Positions 56,828 to 64,000 of a stretch of DNA of 64,000 nucleotides are shown in pieces (within the stretch, counting starts at the first letter, position 1; every line of letters begins with the position of its first letter). Position numbers and translations under genes: made by a program. The DNA comes from Shewanella olleyana (GTDB lineage Bacteria; Pseudomonadota; Gammaproteobacteria; Enterobacterales; Shewanellaceae). The notes beneath the pieces were generated by a model. It had not been told where the DNA came from. It saw nothing but the letters and a program-made list of their open reading frames with translations, and ran no database searches. The stretch spans positions 1-64,000 of the forward strand of contig NZ_JAKILD010000018.1 of NCBI RefSeq assembly GCF_023283825.1. The letters are read 5' to 3'.

Positions 56828-57565
56828 TCACTTCATATGCTTGCTAACGAGCGCATCATAGGCACCGTTGCTTTTCATGTTACTTAGCGTGGTATTGATC
56901 TGGCTTAGCAACTCAGTTTGATTTTTACTTACTGCAAGACCATAAAACTCCGGCTCAAAATCCAATTCAACCATTTTCAATTGAGGGTTCTGATTTAAAA
57001 AACTAATTGCAGGCTCACTGTCGAAAAGCACTAAATCGACTTTGGCATTTCTCAACTCCATCACAGCTTCAAAACCCGTATTGAAAGCGGTAACATTGTC
57101 GCTGTAATTTTTAGCCATAATATCGCCAGTTGAACCTAACTGTACGGCAATACGTTTACCGTTAAGATCATCAATACTCTTGATACTGTCATTATCTTTG
57201 TTCATTAACACAACTTGGGTTGCTTCGTAATATGGGGCTGAAAAATCAACACTGGCTTGACGCTCTTCAGTGATAGTCATGCCTGAAGCAACAAAGTCTA
57301 TTTTGCCTGAGTTAAGCGCAACGATAAGTGAGTCAAAATTCATATTTTCAATTTTAAGCGTCTTGCCAGCATCTTTGGCTATCTGGCGAGCTAAATCGAT
57401 ATCGAAACCTTTTACCTCATCGCCACTGGGACCACCTACATACTCAAAAGGCGGGAATGACGCATTAGTACCAACAACAAGGACATCATCACTCTTTCCG
57501 CAGCCAGTTAACATTAAAAGACTGGTTAACCCTAAACCTGCTAGACCCAAAATAGACTTTTTCAT
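56828..57565 (-). CDS. Polar amino acid ABC transporter, substrate-binding lipoprotein
   Basis: 245 residues. Lipobox LTGC (Cys near 22), then SBP_bac_3 pattern VGTNASFPPFEYVG, KGFDIDLARQIAKDAG, SGMTITEERQASVDFSAPYYEA and GSTGDIMAKN. Related to ArtJ/HisJ/FliY-type proteins binding Arg, Lys, His or cystine. First gene of the operon. An ARG-box-like site upstream suggests arginine control. Confidence 0.93.
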   Translation of the reverse strand: MKKSILGLAGLGLTSLLMLTGCGKSDDVLVVGTNASFPPFEYVGGPSGDEVKGFDIDLARQIAKDAGKTLKIENMNFDSLIVALNSGKIDFVASGMTITEERQASVDFSAPYYEATQVVLMNKDNDSIKSIDDLNGKRIAVQLGSTGDIMAKNYSDNVTAFNTGFEAVMELRNAKVDLVLFDSEPAISFLNQNPQLKMVELDFEPEFYGLAVSKNQTELLSQINTTLSNMKSNGAYDALVSKHMK

Positions 57566-57624
57566 TTTGTTTTCTCTTCACTAAAATACTCAACTGCACC
57601 GACTATAAATGCACAGCAATTTAA

Positions 57625-57650
57625 GTCAATAATTATTCATAATAATTGAC
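57625..57650. promoter_or_regulatory. ARG-box-like palindrome
   Basis: On the minus strand TATGAATAATTATTGACT matches the ArgR consensus TNTGAATWWWWATTCANW at all but one fixed position. It is embedded in a longer GTCAAT...ATTGAC palindrome, 60-85 bases before the binding-protein ATG. Confidence 0.55.
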
Positions 57651-58441
57651 TAAAAAATCACTTTTAGAAAAATAAATGATTAGTAATTGCCCGCTTGTTG
57701 CTAGATTTAACTTTAACCCAACACTATTAAACATATATTCTATTAGATTTAAACGTTTAGATATTGATTTGAACCTTTCCATTTTACCAGCTCTACATAT
57801 TCACTTTTTATTCAGTTTATATTTATTAAATAGAATAAAGGGCTGAGAGTGTCTTATCTTCCCTCAACGAGTAAAAAGGCATGAGAAACTAATGGGAGTT
57901 TCGCCCACACCTACAGATCTTAAAGTGGTGTCAAACAAAGAACAGGTTTAGAACAGTAAGCGATGAACAGAATGAACGACCGAGGAATTGCTTGAAGCGC
58001 AAACAGCTAGTAATTGTATTCCCGAATTCAACACACTATTGGCAGCAAGGGAAACAGTTGGGTTAACTCTATGACAAAACAAATCCCCAACAGATTAATA
58101 ACGAACGTAAACGCTTAGAAACAAATTAAACTAAAAAAGTAGCCAAAAACTGCTTCAGAAACACTTAATCATTAAAAATTGTATTTTTTTAGGTTTATAA
58201 AGTATGTTTGCGCGAGAATGAATATACTTTATTAGACATTAAAGATAGGAAATAGACATTAAAGATAGGAAATAGACATTAAAGAAAAGGCGACACGCCA
58301 ATTTTATGCCTCGCAGGTTAGTTATTTGAATTGACTCTGCCACGCTTTGTATCAAAAAGCGACAAAACCTCTATTTCTAATAATCATTTGTATCTGACAT
58401 TAATTAATTCGTATTTAACTGCATATTTTCAAAGGAATAAG
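57651..58441. other. Long intergenic region with tandem repeats
   Basis: About 790 bases without a supported gene. AT-rich, with a less AT-rich middle (57900-58070). A stretch near 57984-58076 is open for about 30 codons in one plus frame (EELLEAQTASNCIPEFNTLL) but I do not recognise it. A 20-bp tandem repeat is at 58233-58285, just before the marC leader. Confidence 0.45.
58233..58285. repeat. 20-bp tandem repeat
   Basis: Two perfect TAGACATTAAAGATAGGAAA units and most of a third, about 155 bases before the marC start. Confidence 0.93.
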
Positions 58442-59083
58442 ATGAACGAACTCATCATTCATACCATTACTGTGTTCATGGGTTTTTTTGCCATTATGAA
58501 CCCTATCGCCAATACCCCAATCTTTCTCGGATTAACGGGTCATAACGATAGAGAAACGGTCAAATCTATCGCTTTTAGATCAGTACTGATCGCCTTCATC
58601 ATCGTCACTATTTTTGCCCTTTCAGGCAAACTGATTTTTGATTTCTTTGGTATCACCCTGTACTCACTGCGCATCACGGGCGGCATTCTGGTCTTTTTGA
58701 TTGGCTTTAACATGCTACAAGGTGATTCAACAGCTGATAAGTCGGAAGAGACGGCCAACTCAGAAGGTCAAAAAAGTGCAGCGCTAAGTATTGCAGTATC
58801 ACCTCTCGCCATGCCAATACTAGCAGGCCCCGGCACCATTGCTACCGCGATGAACTTCGCAAGCACTGATGGGATCTATGAGCCCATTATTACCGTCGTT
58901 GCCTTTGGCCTACTGTGCATCCTAACCTATGTAATATTTGTATTCGGCGAGCGCTTCGTAAAAGCGGTAGGACCAAGTGCATTAAATGTAATTACCCGAA
59001 TGATGGGCCTGATACTCGCCGTTATCGGTATGCAGATGTTACTTGAAGGGATTCAGCAAGCTTATACAGCACTGTTTATCTAG
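58442..59083 (+). CDS. MarC family inner-membrane protein
   Basis: 213 residues, six membrane helices. Family signature GFFAIMNPIANTPIFLGLTG at the start, SLRITGGILVFLIGFNML and VSPLAMPILAGPGTIATAM. MarC was once linked to antibiotic resistance, but its role is not established. ATG at 58442 is preceded by AAAGGAA; the frame is open 37 codons upstream without support. Confidence 0.93.
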   Translation: MNELIIHTITVFMGFFAIMNPIANTPIFLGLTGHNDRETVKSIAFRSVLIAFIIVTIFALSGKLIFDFFGITLYSLRITGGILVFLIGFNMLQGDSTADKSEETANSEGQKSAALSIAVSPLAMPILAGPGTIATAMNFASTDGIYEPIITVVAFGLLCILTYVIFVFGERFVKAVGPSALNVITRMMGLILAVIGMQMLLEGIQQAYTALFI

Positions 59084-59114
59084 AGTATAAATCAACTAGG
59101 TTTTATATAAAAAT

Positions 59115-59137
59115 AGCCAGCAACCCGCTGGCTTTTT
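59115..59137 (+). terminator. Terminator of the marC-like gene
   Basis: AGCCAGC and GCTGGCT (59115-59133) around AACCC, then TTTTT. Confidence 0.92.
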
Positions 59138-59247
59138 ATTTGCTTTTTTATCATTTTCCCACAGAATCTAAAATACAATATCTTATTTTTTCTTTATGTA
59201 ACAATTATATAAAATCATATCCTGATGACATATTCTGATGACATAGT

Positions 59248-59340
59248 TATGAAAACTTAAAGTTCTGAAAGCTTAAAGATCTGAAAGCTTAAAGATCTGA
59301 AAACTTAAAGCTCTGAAAACTTAAAGCTCTGAAAACTTTA
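59248..59340. repeat. 16-bp tandem repeat, about five to six copies
   Basis: Units of TCTGAAARCTTAAAGN; A/G variation and two variant ends. Non-coding. Confidence 0.92.
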
Positions 59341-59439
59341 ACTTCATAGCCATAAAGGAAACAAGGTAAAAGCAAGACCGTCCAGAGTAATAACGAAACA
59401 TTATTCACCAAGAGGCGTATTCACTAATTCAGATAAACA

Positions 59440-59650
59440 AGCTCAACCTGCACATCAAGTAAAACTCATCTGTAGACATTGTGGTGAATCCCCCCCCTCA
59501 ATGCACGGTAAGTTTGTTTGATACATTAACAGTCATCAATGCACTAAAAATATGCCCATAAAGCAGCCTTGCCCCATGTGCTAAAGCAAAAGTCCAATAG
59601 TGTGATGTGGTTTATACCTTGAATTGCCAAGATTGTGATTTTAGATAAAG
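59440..59650 (+). pseudogene. NERD protein C-terminal zinc-ribbon remnant
   Basis: Degenerate copy of 61410-61640. Translates to LICRHCGESPPSMHGKFV, stop, YINSHQCTKNMPIKQPCPMC, stop, and in a shifted frame YTLNCQDCDFR. Several stops and frameshifts. Only the zinc-ribbon end of the NERD gene is present, separated from the intact gene by the metallopeptidase gene. Confidence 0.85.
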
Positions 59651-59722
59651 ACTGATTAGTTGTTAGATAAGGTTTACTTTGAGCCACTTATTCATGGCCC
59701 ACTTATTCACTGGTAAAACCTA

Positions 59723-60454
59723 TTAGCGCCGCAGCACCGCTATCCAGCGACCAAGATTGAGTAAGCTAGCCAGCGAGCCAGCCACGTAAGTCAGCGCCGC
59801 GGCCTTTAGAATCTTCTCCGCATGTTTTAGGTCACCGTCGTGCAGGTAGTTACCCTCTTTTAGTATGGGCAGCGCCTTGCCATAACTGGCATCAAACTCC
59901 ACCGGCAAGGTCACCAGATGCACAACAGTGCTCAACCCCATCGATAGCACGCCAATCAAAATAGTCAACGCGCCAGCCTGCGGTATACGGGTGAGCATAA
60001 ACACCACTGGCGCCGCGAACATCATTATACCGGCAATACGTTCACCGACCATCGCAGCTCTAGCGAGCTTCTGCCTTGTGATAAACATAGTCTCGCCGCG
60101 AGAATCCTGTAGAGCATGGCCTACTTCGTGGGCAGCGACAGTCACAGCAGTTAGGGAGTGACCGGAATAGTTATCTGGTGTAAGGCGAACAACCTTGTCG
60201 GCGGGATCATAATGATCGCCGTTGGGAGTATCTTCAACCTTGACGTCATTTAGGCCAAAACGGTCAAGCAGATGACGAGCAAGTTCACCACCGCTACCTT
60301 GCTGACGATAGCGATCAGCTGGTTGCTGAAACTTGTCCATGATGTGCTTAACCCACAAGCCAGGCAAGAATACGCAGGCCGCAATGACAATAATTAGAAT
60401 GATCCATAGCATGAAAACAAGTATGCCATAAACCTTGAGGTAACTCTCCAACAT
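59723..60454 (-). CDS. Membrane zinc metallopeptidase, YugP type (Zn_peptidase_2)
   Basis: 243 residues. N-terminal membrane helix (about 8-32), zinc site VAAHEVGHALQD (about 108-119) and two further hydrophobic helices (about 140-185). The C-terminal VEFDASYGKALPIL contains the Glu expected as third ligand. Family function unknown. Codon use is visibly more GC-rich than its neighbours, hinting at recent acquisition. Ancestrally it probably lay just downstream of groEL. Confidence 0.9.
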   Translation of the reverse strand: MLESYLKVYGILVFMLWIILIIVIAACVFLPGLWVKHIMDKFQQPADRYRQQGSGGELARHLLDRFGLNDVKVEDTPNGDHYDPADKVVRLTPDNYSGHSLTAVTVAAHEVGHALQDSRGETMFITRQKLARAAMVGERIAGIMMFAAPVVFMLTRIPQAGALTILIGVLSMGLSTVVHLVTLPVEFDASYGKALPILKEGNYLHDGDLKHAEKILKAAALTYVAGSLASLLNLGRWIAVLRR

Positions 60455-60457
60455 TCA

Positions 60458-60579
60458 AAGCCACTAAAAAGCCCCAATACCGTTAGATATCTGGGCTTTT
60501 GTATATACCAAGAGTTCTTTTGCATGAAACTTCGTTTTAGCTTTGAGGCTAGAGACCAACAGAGCATTTTTAAGGAATG
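60458..60579. repeat. Direct repeat 1, copy of the groEL 3' flank
   Basis: CACTAAAAAGCCCC-ATACCGTTAG ... GGGCTTT ... GGCTAGAGACC-ACAGAGCATTT matches 62746-62849 in the same orientation and order, with an extra 26 bp in the middle here. It includes a degraded version of the terminator hairpin (60468-60500). Confidence 0.85.
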
Positions 60580-60683
60580 AATTTTTACCTTATTAATAGG
60601 AAGTCATGCTATAGCTTTCAAAGCCTGTTTATGAGTATTATGGTGCTGATTATTATCAAGTTATGAATGGATGCTGTTGATAA

Positions 60684-61580
60684 ATGATTCTCAAAAATAA
60701 AACACTTCAAAATGCTCAAACACCTCAAGCTGTCGCTGGTCAAAAGCAAGAGCAGAATGTGGCATTTTTTCTTCGCCGAGCGTTCAAAGACAACCCTGAA
60801 ATTCTTATCATCAATGATTTCAAATTCACTTTTAATGATGAAACCGCTCAAATCGATCACCTAATCGTTTACCCCTATGGCTTTGTACTCGTTGAATCAA
60901 AAAGTATTAAAGGCAATGTGGAGGTTAATAAACAGGGTGAATGGACTCGAAGCTTTAATCAAAAATGGTCTGGCATGCCTTCGTCAATCAAGCAGGTAGA
61001 GCAGCAACAGATCTTATTTAAAGAACTACTAAACCACCATAAAATCGAAATACTTGGGAAAATGTTTGGTATTCAGCAAGGTATTAAAGGACGTTGTTGG
61101 GATCACCTCTGCGTGGTATCAAGCGATGCAGTTATTGATAGAAATAGCATGCCAAAAGTCGTATCAGAACAATTAGTGAAATCCGAATTTTTAGTCGATA
61201 AGCTTCATAAAATAATGAAGCTAGGAAATAAACTTTTACGCAAAGTTAATGTGTATGACACTCGACCTTATTTTAGCCAACAAGAGCTCGACTCAATTGG
61301 ACACTTCATTCTCAGTCAGCACATTGATAGCCATAAACAAACAGTAAGTCCTATACCTGAATTAGTTACTCCAATAGCAAAGCCTCAAACTCCAAATGTC
61401 TATCAAGAGGTTCAACCCGTTCCTCAAGTAAAACTAAGCTGTAAACATTGTGGAGAATCAACAAACTACACCCCAATGTACGGTAAGTTTGGTTATTACA
61501 TTAACTGTAATCAATGCACTAAAAATACGCCCATGAAGCAACCCTGCTCCATGTGCCACAGCAAAAAAACTAAAGTGTAA
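60684..61580 (+). CDS. NERD-domain nuclease-like protein with C-terminal zinc fingers
   Basis: 298 residues. NERD domain about 18-125: EQNVAFFLRRAFKDNPEILIINDFKF, the AQIDHLIVYPYGFVLVESKSIKGNVEV core with Asp and Glu-x-Lys of the PD-(D/E)xK-like fold. A Pro-rich linker (about 228-250) leads to CKHCGESTNYTPMYGKFGYYINCNQCTKN and CSMCHSKKTKV. The last C-x2-C lacks its partner because of a TAA; the frame continues after it to YTLNCQDCQNQQILVAK. NERD proteins are thought to act on DNA or RNA; some occur in defence loci. Lies 83 bases before the NYN gene. Confidence 0.85.
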   Translation: MILKNKTLQNAQTPQAVAGQKQEQNVAFFLRRAFKDNPEILIINDFKFTFNDETAQIDHLIVYPYGFVLVESKSIKGNVEVNKQGEWTRSFNQKWSGMPSSIKQVEQQQILFKELLNHHKIEILGKMFGIQQGIKGRCWDHLCVVSSDAVIDRNSMPKVVSEQLVKSEFLVDKLHKIMKLGNKLLRKVNVYDTRPYFSQQELDSIGHFILSQHIDSHKQTVSPIPELVTPIAKPQTPNVYQEVQPVPQVKLSCKHCGESTNYTPMYGKFGYYINCNQCTKNTPMKQPCSMCHSKKTKV

Positions 61581-61663
61581 AAGCGCAAAGAGACTTACAC
61601 CTTGAATTGCCAAGATTGTCAAAATCAACAAATTTTAGTAGCGAAGTAGAGTTAGGTATTTAA

Positions 61664-62383
61664 ATGAAAGATAAAGATAAAATAGCAGTATTTATTGATG
61701 CTGATAATGCTCCTTCCAAAAAAATTGACAAAGTACTTTCTGAGCTAGCGAGATATGGCGTCGTTAACATCCGTAAAGCCTATGGGAATTGGAAAAGTAC
61801 AAATTTAAAGTCTTGGGAGGATGTTTTACATGAATTTGCTATACAACCTATTCAACAGTTCGATTTAACAAAAGGTAAAAATGCTACAGATATGGCCTTA
61901 GTTATAGATGCTATGGATGTTCTATACACTAAAAATGTAGACATAATCTGCTTAGTTTCTTCAGACTGTGATTTTACTCCTTTAGTAACACGCGCTTTAG
62001 CTGACGGTAAAATGGTCATTGGTTTCGGTGAGAGAAAAACACCAATTGCATTTGTAAATAGCTGTTCTAGATTCCTATTTCTAGACGAAAAAGTAGAATT
62101 AGAGATACTTAAAACTTCAGTGCCCAAAAACTTAAATAGAGATACAAAACTTATAACTCTACTAAGGCAAGCAATCGAAGCAGTAGAAGAGGATGATGGT
62201 TGGGCAATGCTCGGTCCCATAGGAACTCATATTTCTAACCATGCATCTTTTGATCAGAGGAATTACGGGTTTAAAAAGCTAAGCGACTTGTTCGCATCAA
62301 TAGATCTTTTTCAAATGAAAAAAACACATGGCTCTGTTTTATGGGTAAAAGATAAAAAACGATCAAAAGTAAATCATAAATAA
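61664..62383 (+). CDS. NYN-domain ribonuclease-like protein with OST-HTH/LOTUS domain
   Basis: 239 residues. N-terminal NYN (PIN-like) domain with the acidic residues of this fold: AVFIDADNAP (10-19), KGKNATDMALVIDAMD (about 71-86) and LVSSDCDFTPLV (about 97-108). The C-terminal part (about 158-232, LITLLRQAIEAVEEDDGWAMLGPIGTHI ... YGFKKLSDLFASIDLFQM) fits the OST-HTH/LOTUS RNA-binding domain. Likely an RNase. Distinctly AT-rich. Paired with the NERD gene. Confidence 0.9.
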   Translation: MKDKDKIAVFIDADNAPSKKIDKVLSELARYGVVNIRKAYGNWKSTNLKSWEDVLHEFAIQPIQQFDLTKGKNATDMALVIDAMDVLYTKNVDIICLVSSDCDFTPLVTRALADGKMVIGFGERKTPIAFVNSCSRFLFLDEKVELEILKTSVPKNLNRDTKLITLLRQAIEAVEEDDGWAMLGPIGTHISNHASFDQRNYGFKKLSDLFASIDLFQMKKTHGSVLWVKDKKRSKVNHK

Positions 62384-62410
62384 AAATGAGTACCTAAAAA
62401 AGCCCACGAC

Positions 62411-62605
62411 TTAAGTGGTAATGTTAGTAAGCCAACTCCACTCTATATTGGAATATATGGAATACCCGAATACAGCAAACCAAACTTTTTTAAAAGCAAA
62501 TATCAATTTTACAGCTGATAATGCCGTCAAGGTCATACTATTCAAAGCAATTTCACCTTGTTTAGCATGAGCAGAAATTTGGTTGCCCCAAGTCGGTTTC
62601 TTCAT
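62411..62605 (-). CDS. Doubtful small ORF
   Basis: 64 codons, MKKPTWGNQISAHAKQGEIALN then a hydrophobic stretch (LSAVKLIFAFKKVWFAVFGYSIY). GGA sits too close to the ATG. Unrecognised; kept because two perfect operator-like palindromes lie 40-70 bases upstream. May be the 5' remnant of a longer gene. Confidence 0.3.
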   Translation of the reverse strand: MKKPTWGNQISAHAKQGEIALNSMTLTALSAVKLIFAFKKVWFAVFGYSIYSNIEWSWLTNITT

Positions 62606-62644
62606 TCCAAAATCTCAGTTATTCTCAGTAAGAAGATTATATCA

Positions 62645-62677
62645 GACTGGTCATACCAGTCAACTGGTCGACCAGTT
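62645..62677. promoter_or_regulatory. Two adjacent perfect palindromes, operator-like
   Basis: GACTGGT-CAT-ACCAGTC (62645-62661) directly followed by AACTGGTCGACCAGTT (62662-62677). Both share the half-site ACTGGT/ACCAGT, as in FadR/GntR-type operators. Tandem perfect palindromes of this kind rarely arise by chance. Nearest gene downstream is the doubtful minus-strand ORF at 62605. Confidence 0.6.
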
Positions 62678-62745
62678 GATAATTAATGATAAGAAAACTC
62701 TCAGTGCCAAGAATAAGTCTCATAACTTCAAAATAAACTAATGTT

Positions 62746-62849
62746 AAAAGCACTAAAAAGCCCCGATACCGTTAGGAATCGGGGCTTTCAATTTTTTTAG
62801 TTTCTAAGCTTTTAGGCTAGAGACCGACAGAGCATTTACGTAGGATAAA
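62746..62849. repeat. Direct repeat 2 at the groEL 3' flank
   Basis: Partner of 60458-60579. Carries the intact terminator and the GGCTAGAGACCGACAGAGCATTT segment. With the first copy it brackets the NERD-NYN segment (2.2 kb). Confidence 0.85.
62755..62798 (-). terminator. groEL terminator
   Basis: AGCCCCGAT (62759-62767) and ATCGGGGCT (62778-62786), with TTTTTAG following on the minus strand and a T-rich stretch on the plus strand. Confidence 0.85.
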
Positions 62850-62940
62850 TCGTGTTAGTACAAGGCGCTTTACCACGACGTTTAGTTTTTCATAAACGAG
62901 TGGTGAAGCAACGCAGTAATCACCGATTTAGACCAGTAAA

Positions 62941-64000
62941 TTACATGCCCATGCCGCCCATACCGCCCATACCACCCATACCGCCCATATCTGGCGCTGC
63001 TGCGTCTTGTGGAATTTCAGCTACCATTGCTTCAGTTGTGATCATAAGACCCGCAATAGAAGCAGCAAACTGTAGTGCACTACGGGTTACTTTAGTTGGG
63101 TCAAGAATACCCATCTCTAGCATATCGCCGTAAGTGTCATTACCTGCGTTGTAACCGAAGTTACCTGTGCCGTTTTTAACTGTGTTAGCTACAACTGACG
63201 CTTCTTCACCGGCGTTAGTTGCGATTTGACGAAGTGGCGCTTCCATTGAACGTAGTGCGATAATTACACCGTGTTTTTGGTCTTCGTTGATCACTTCAAC
63301 TTCAGAGATTTTAGAAGCAACACGTACTAGTGCAACCCCACCTCCAGGAACAACGCCTTCTTCAACTGCTGCGCGAGTTGCGTGTAGTGCATCTTCAACG
63401 CGGGCTTTTTTCTCTTTCATTTCAACTTCTGTCGCTGCGCCAACTTTGATAACAGCTACGCCGCCAGCAAGTTTAGCCATACGCTCTTGAAGTTTTTCTT
63501 TGTCGTAGTCAGAAGTTGACTCTTCAACTTGCTGCTTGATTTGAGAAACACGACCAGAGATTTGAGCTTGCTCGCCGTTACCATCGATGATGGTTGCGTT
63601 ATCTTTAGTGATAACTACGCGCTTAGCTGTACCTAAATCTTCTAGGGTTGCTTTTTCAATTTCTAGACCGATTTCTTCAGCGATTACTGTACCGCCAGTT
63701 AAGATAGCGATGTCTTGTAGCATTGCTTTACGACGGTCACCAAAGCCAGGTGCTTTAACAGCAGCCACTTTAACGATACCGCGCATGTTGTTCACAACTA
63801 ATGTTGCTAATGCTTCGCCTTCAACGTCTTCAGCAACGATAAGCAATGGCTTACCTGTTTTCGCTAACGCTTCTAGGATTGGTAATAATTCGCGGATGTT
63901 AGAGATTTTCTTATCAACTAATAAGATGAATGGAGAATCTAACTCAACGCTGCCAGTTTCTGGCTTGTTGATGAAGTATGGTGATAGGTAACCACGGTCA
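62941..64000 (-). CDS. groEL: Chaperonin GroEL, C-terminal two thirds (cut by window edge)
   Basis: Open from the window edge: [31 protein letters not shown] onward, aligned to E. coli GroEL from about residue 195 to the end. It contains the apical domain, the intermediate-domain ATPase segment ([35 protein letters not shown]) and the flexible (GGM)n tail. Cytoplasmic folding chamber with GroES. The 5' part and groES lie beyond the window. Confidence 0.98.
   Translation of the reverse strand, partial: DRGYLSPYFINKPETGSVELDSPFILLVDKKISNIRELLPILEALAKTGKPLLIVAEDVEGEALATLVVNNMRGIVKVAAVKAPGFGDRRKAMLQDIAILTGGTVIAEEIGLEIEKATLEDLGTAKRVVITKDNATIIDGNGEQAQISGRVSQIKQQVEESTSDYDKEKLQERMAKLAGGVAVIKVGAATEVEMKEKKARVEDALHATRAAVEEGVVPGGGVALVRVASKISEVEVINEDQKHGVIIALRSMEAPLRQIATNAGEEASVVANTVKNGTGNFGYNAGNDTYGDMLEMGILDPTKVTRSALQFAASIAGLMITTEAMVAEIPQDAAAPDMGGMGGMGGMGGMGM

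Overview
The window reads as chromosomal DNA of a marine gammaproteobacterium, most probably Shewanella. The basis is gene content and family resemblance: E. coli-like Hcp, PpiB, AldB, YqhA and GroEL, small gammaproteobacterial families (DUF2999-, DUF5062- and DUF6482-like), a TraF-like barrel, many diguanylate cyclase/MFS/BCCT-type genes, and secreted enzymes for alginate and chitin. No database search was possible, so the genus is an inference. No rRNA, tRNA, CRISPR array or complete IS was seen.

Layout. 1-8.3 kb, all minus: hcp-hcr (nitrosative stress), a secreted FG-GAP protein, an EcsC-family protein, ppiB and a periplasmic M20 amidohydrolase. 8.4-13.2 kb: a cold-shock-domain protein with a membrane tail, a GNAT acetyltransferase, an MscS-type channel, a small DUF5062-like gene and an APH-type kinase. 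13.4-18.5 kb: a large winged-helix/STAND-NTPase/TPR protein with a small partner, then a PAS-GGDEF protein. 18.7-25.5 kb: small genes, a tandem glycine riboswitch with its Na+/alanine-glycine symporter, a solute-binding protein, a BCCT transporter and a CDF-like transporter. 25.6-35.6 kb: LysR regulator, secreted HExxH protein, CheY-like regulator, TraF-like barrel, S9 peptidase and the divergent aldB/AraC pair. 36-46 kb is a polysaccharide/protein degradation zone: PL7 alginate lyase, S8 protease, MFS exporter, fused remnants of a second PL7 and a DUF3108 gene, a chitin-active LPMO, DUF3108 and a BamA-like barrel. 46.6-52.7 kb: membrane diguanylate cyclase, MFS, YHS lipoprotein, thioredoxin-like gene, a frameshifted gene and yqhA. 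53-55.1 kb: mesX-mesD, a folate-independent methionine synthase pair. 55.4-59.1 kb: a polar amino acid ABC transporter with an ARG-box-like site, and MarC. 59.4-64 kb: a YugP-type metallopeptidase, NERD and NYN genes, and the 3' two thirds of groEL.

Two families of short, non-coding, inverted-repeat elements shape the window. Family A (about 270 bp, ends close to AGGGCCTGTTGATCTTT) has one full copy inserted between the glycine riboswitch and its gene, one at the hcr stop codon, two left halves and one remnant. Family B (about 270 bp, ends TATACCCAAACAAC) has two copies; one supplies the last five codons and stop of its host gene.

The most unusual features are: (1) the NERD + NYN pair between two copies of the groEL 3'-flank terminator, with a decayed second NERD tail nearby, which looks like an accessory, possibly nucleic-acid-defence, insertion; (2) the riboswitch separated from its gene by a mobile element; (3) the wHTH-STAND-TM-TPR protein with its small partner; (4) several gene remnants (AraC-type regulator, PL7/DUF3108 fusion, frameshifted gene).
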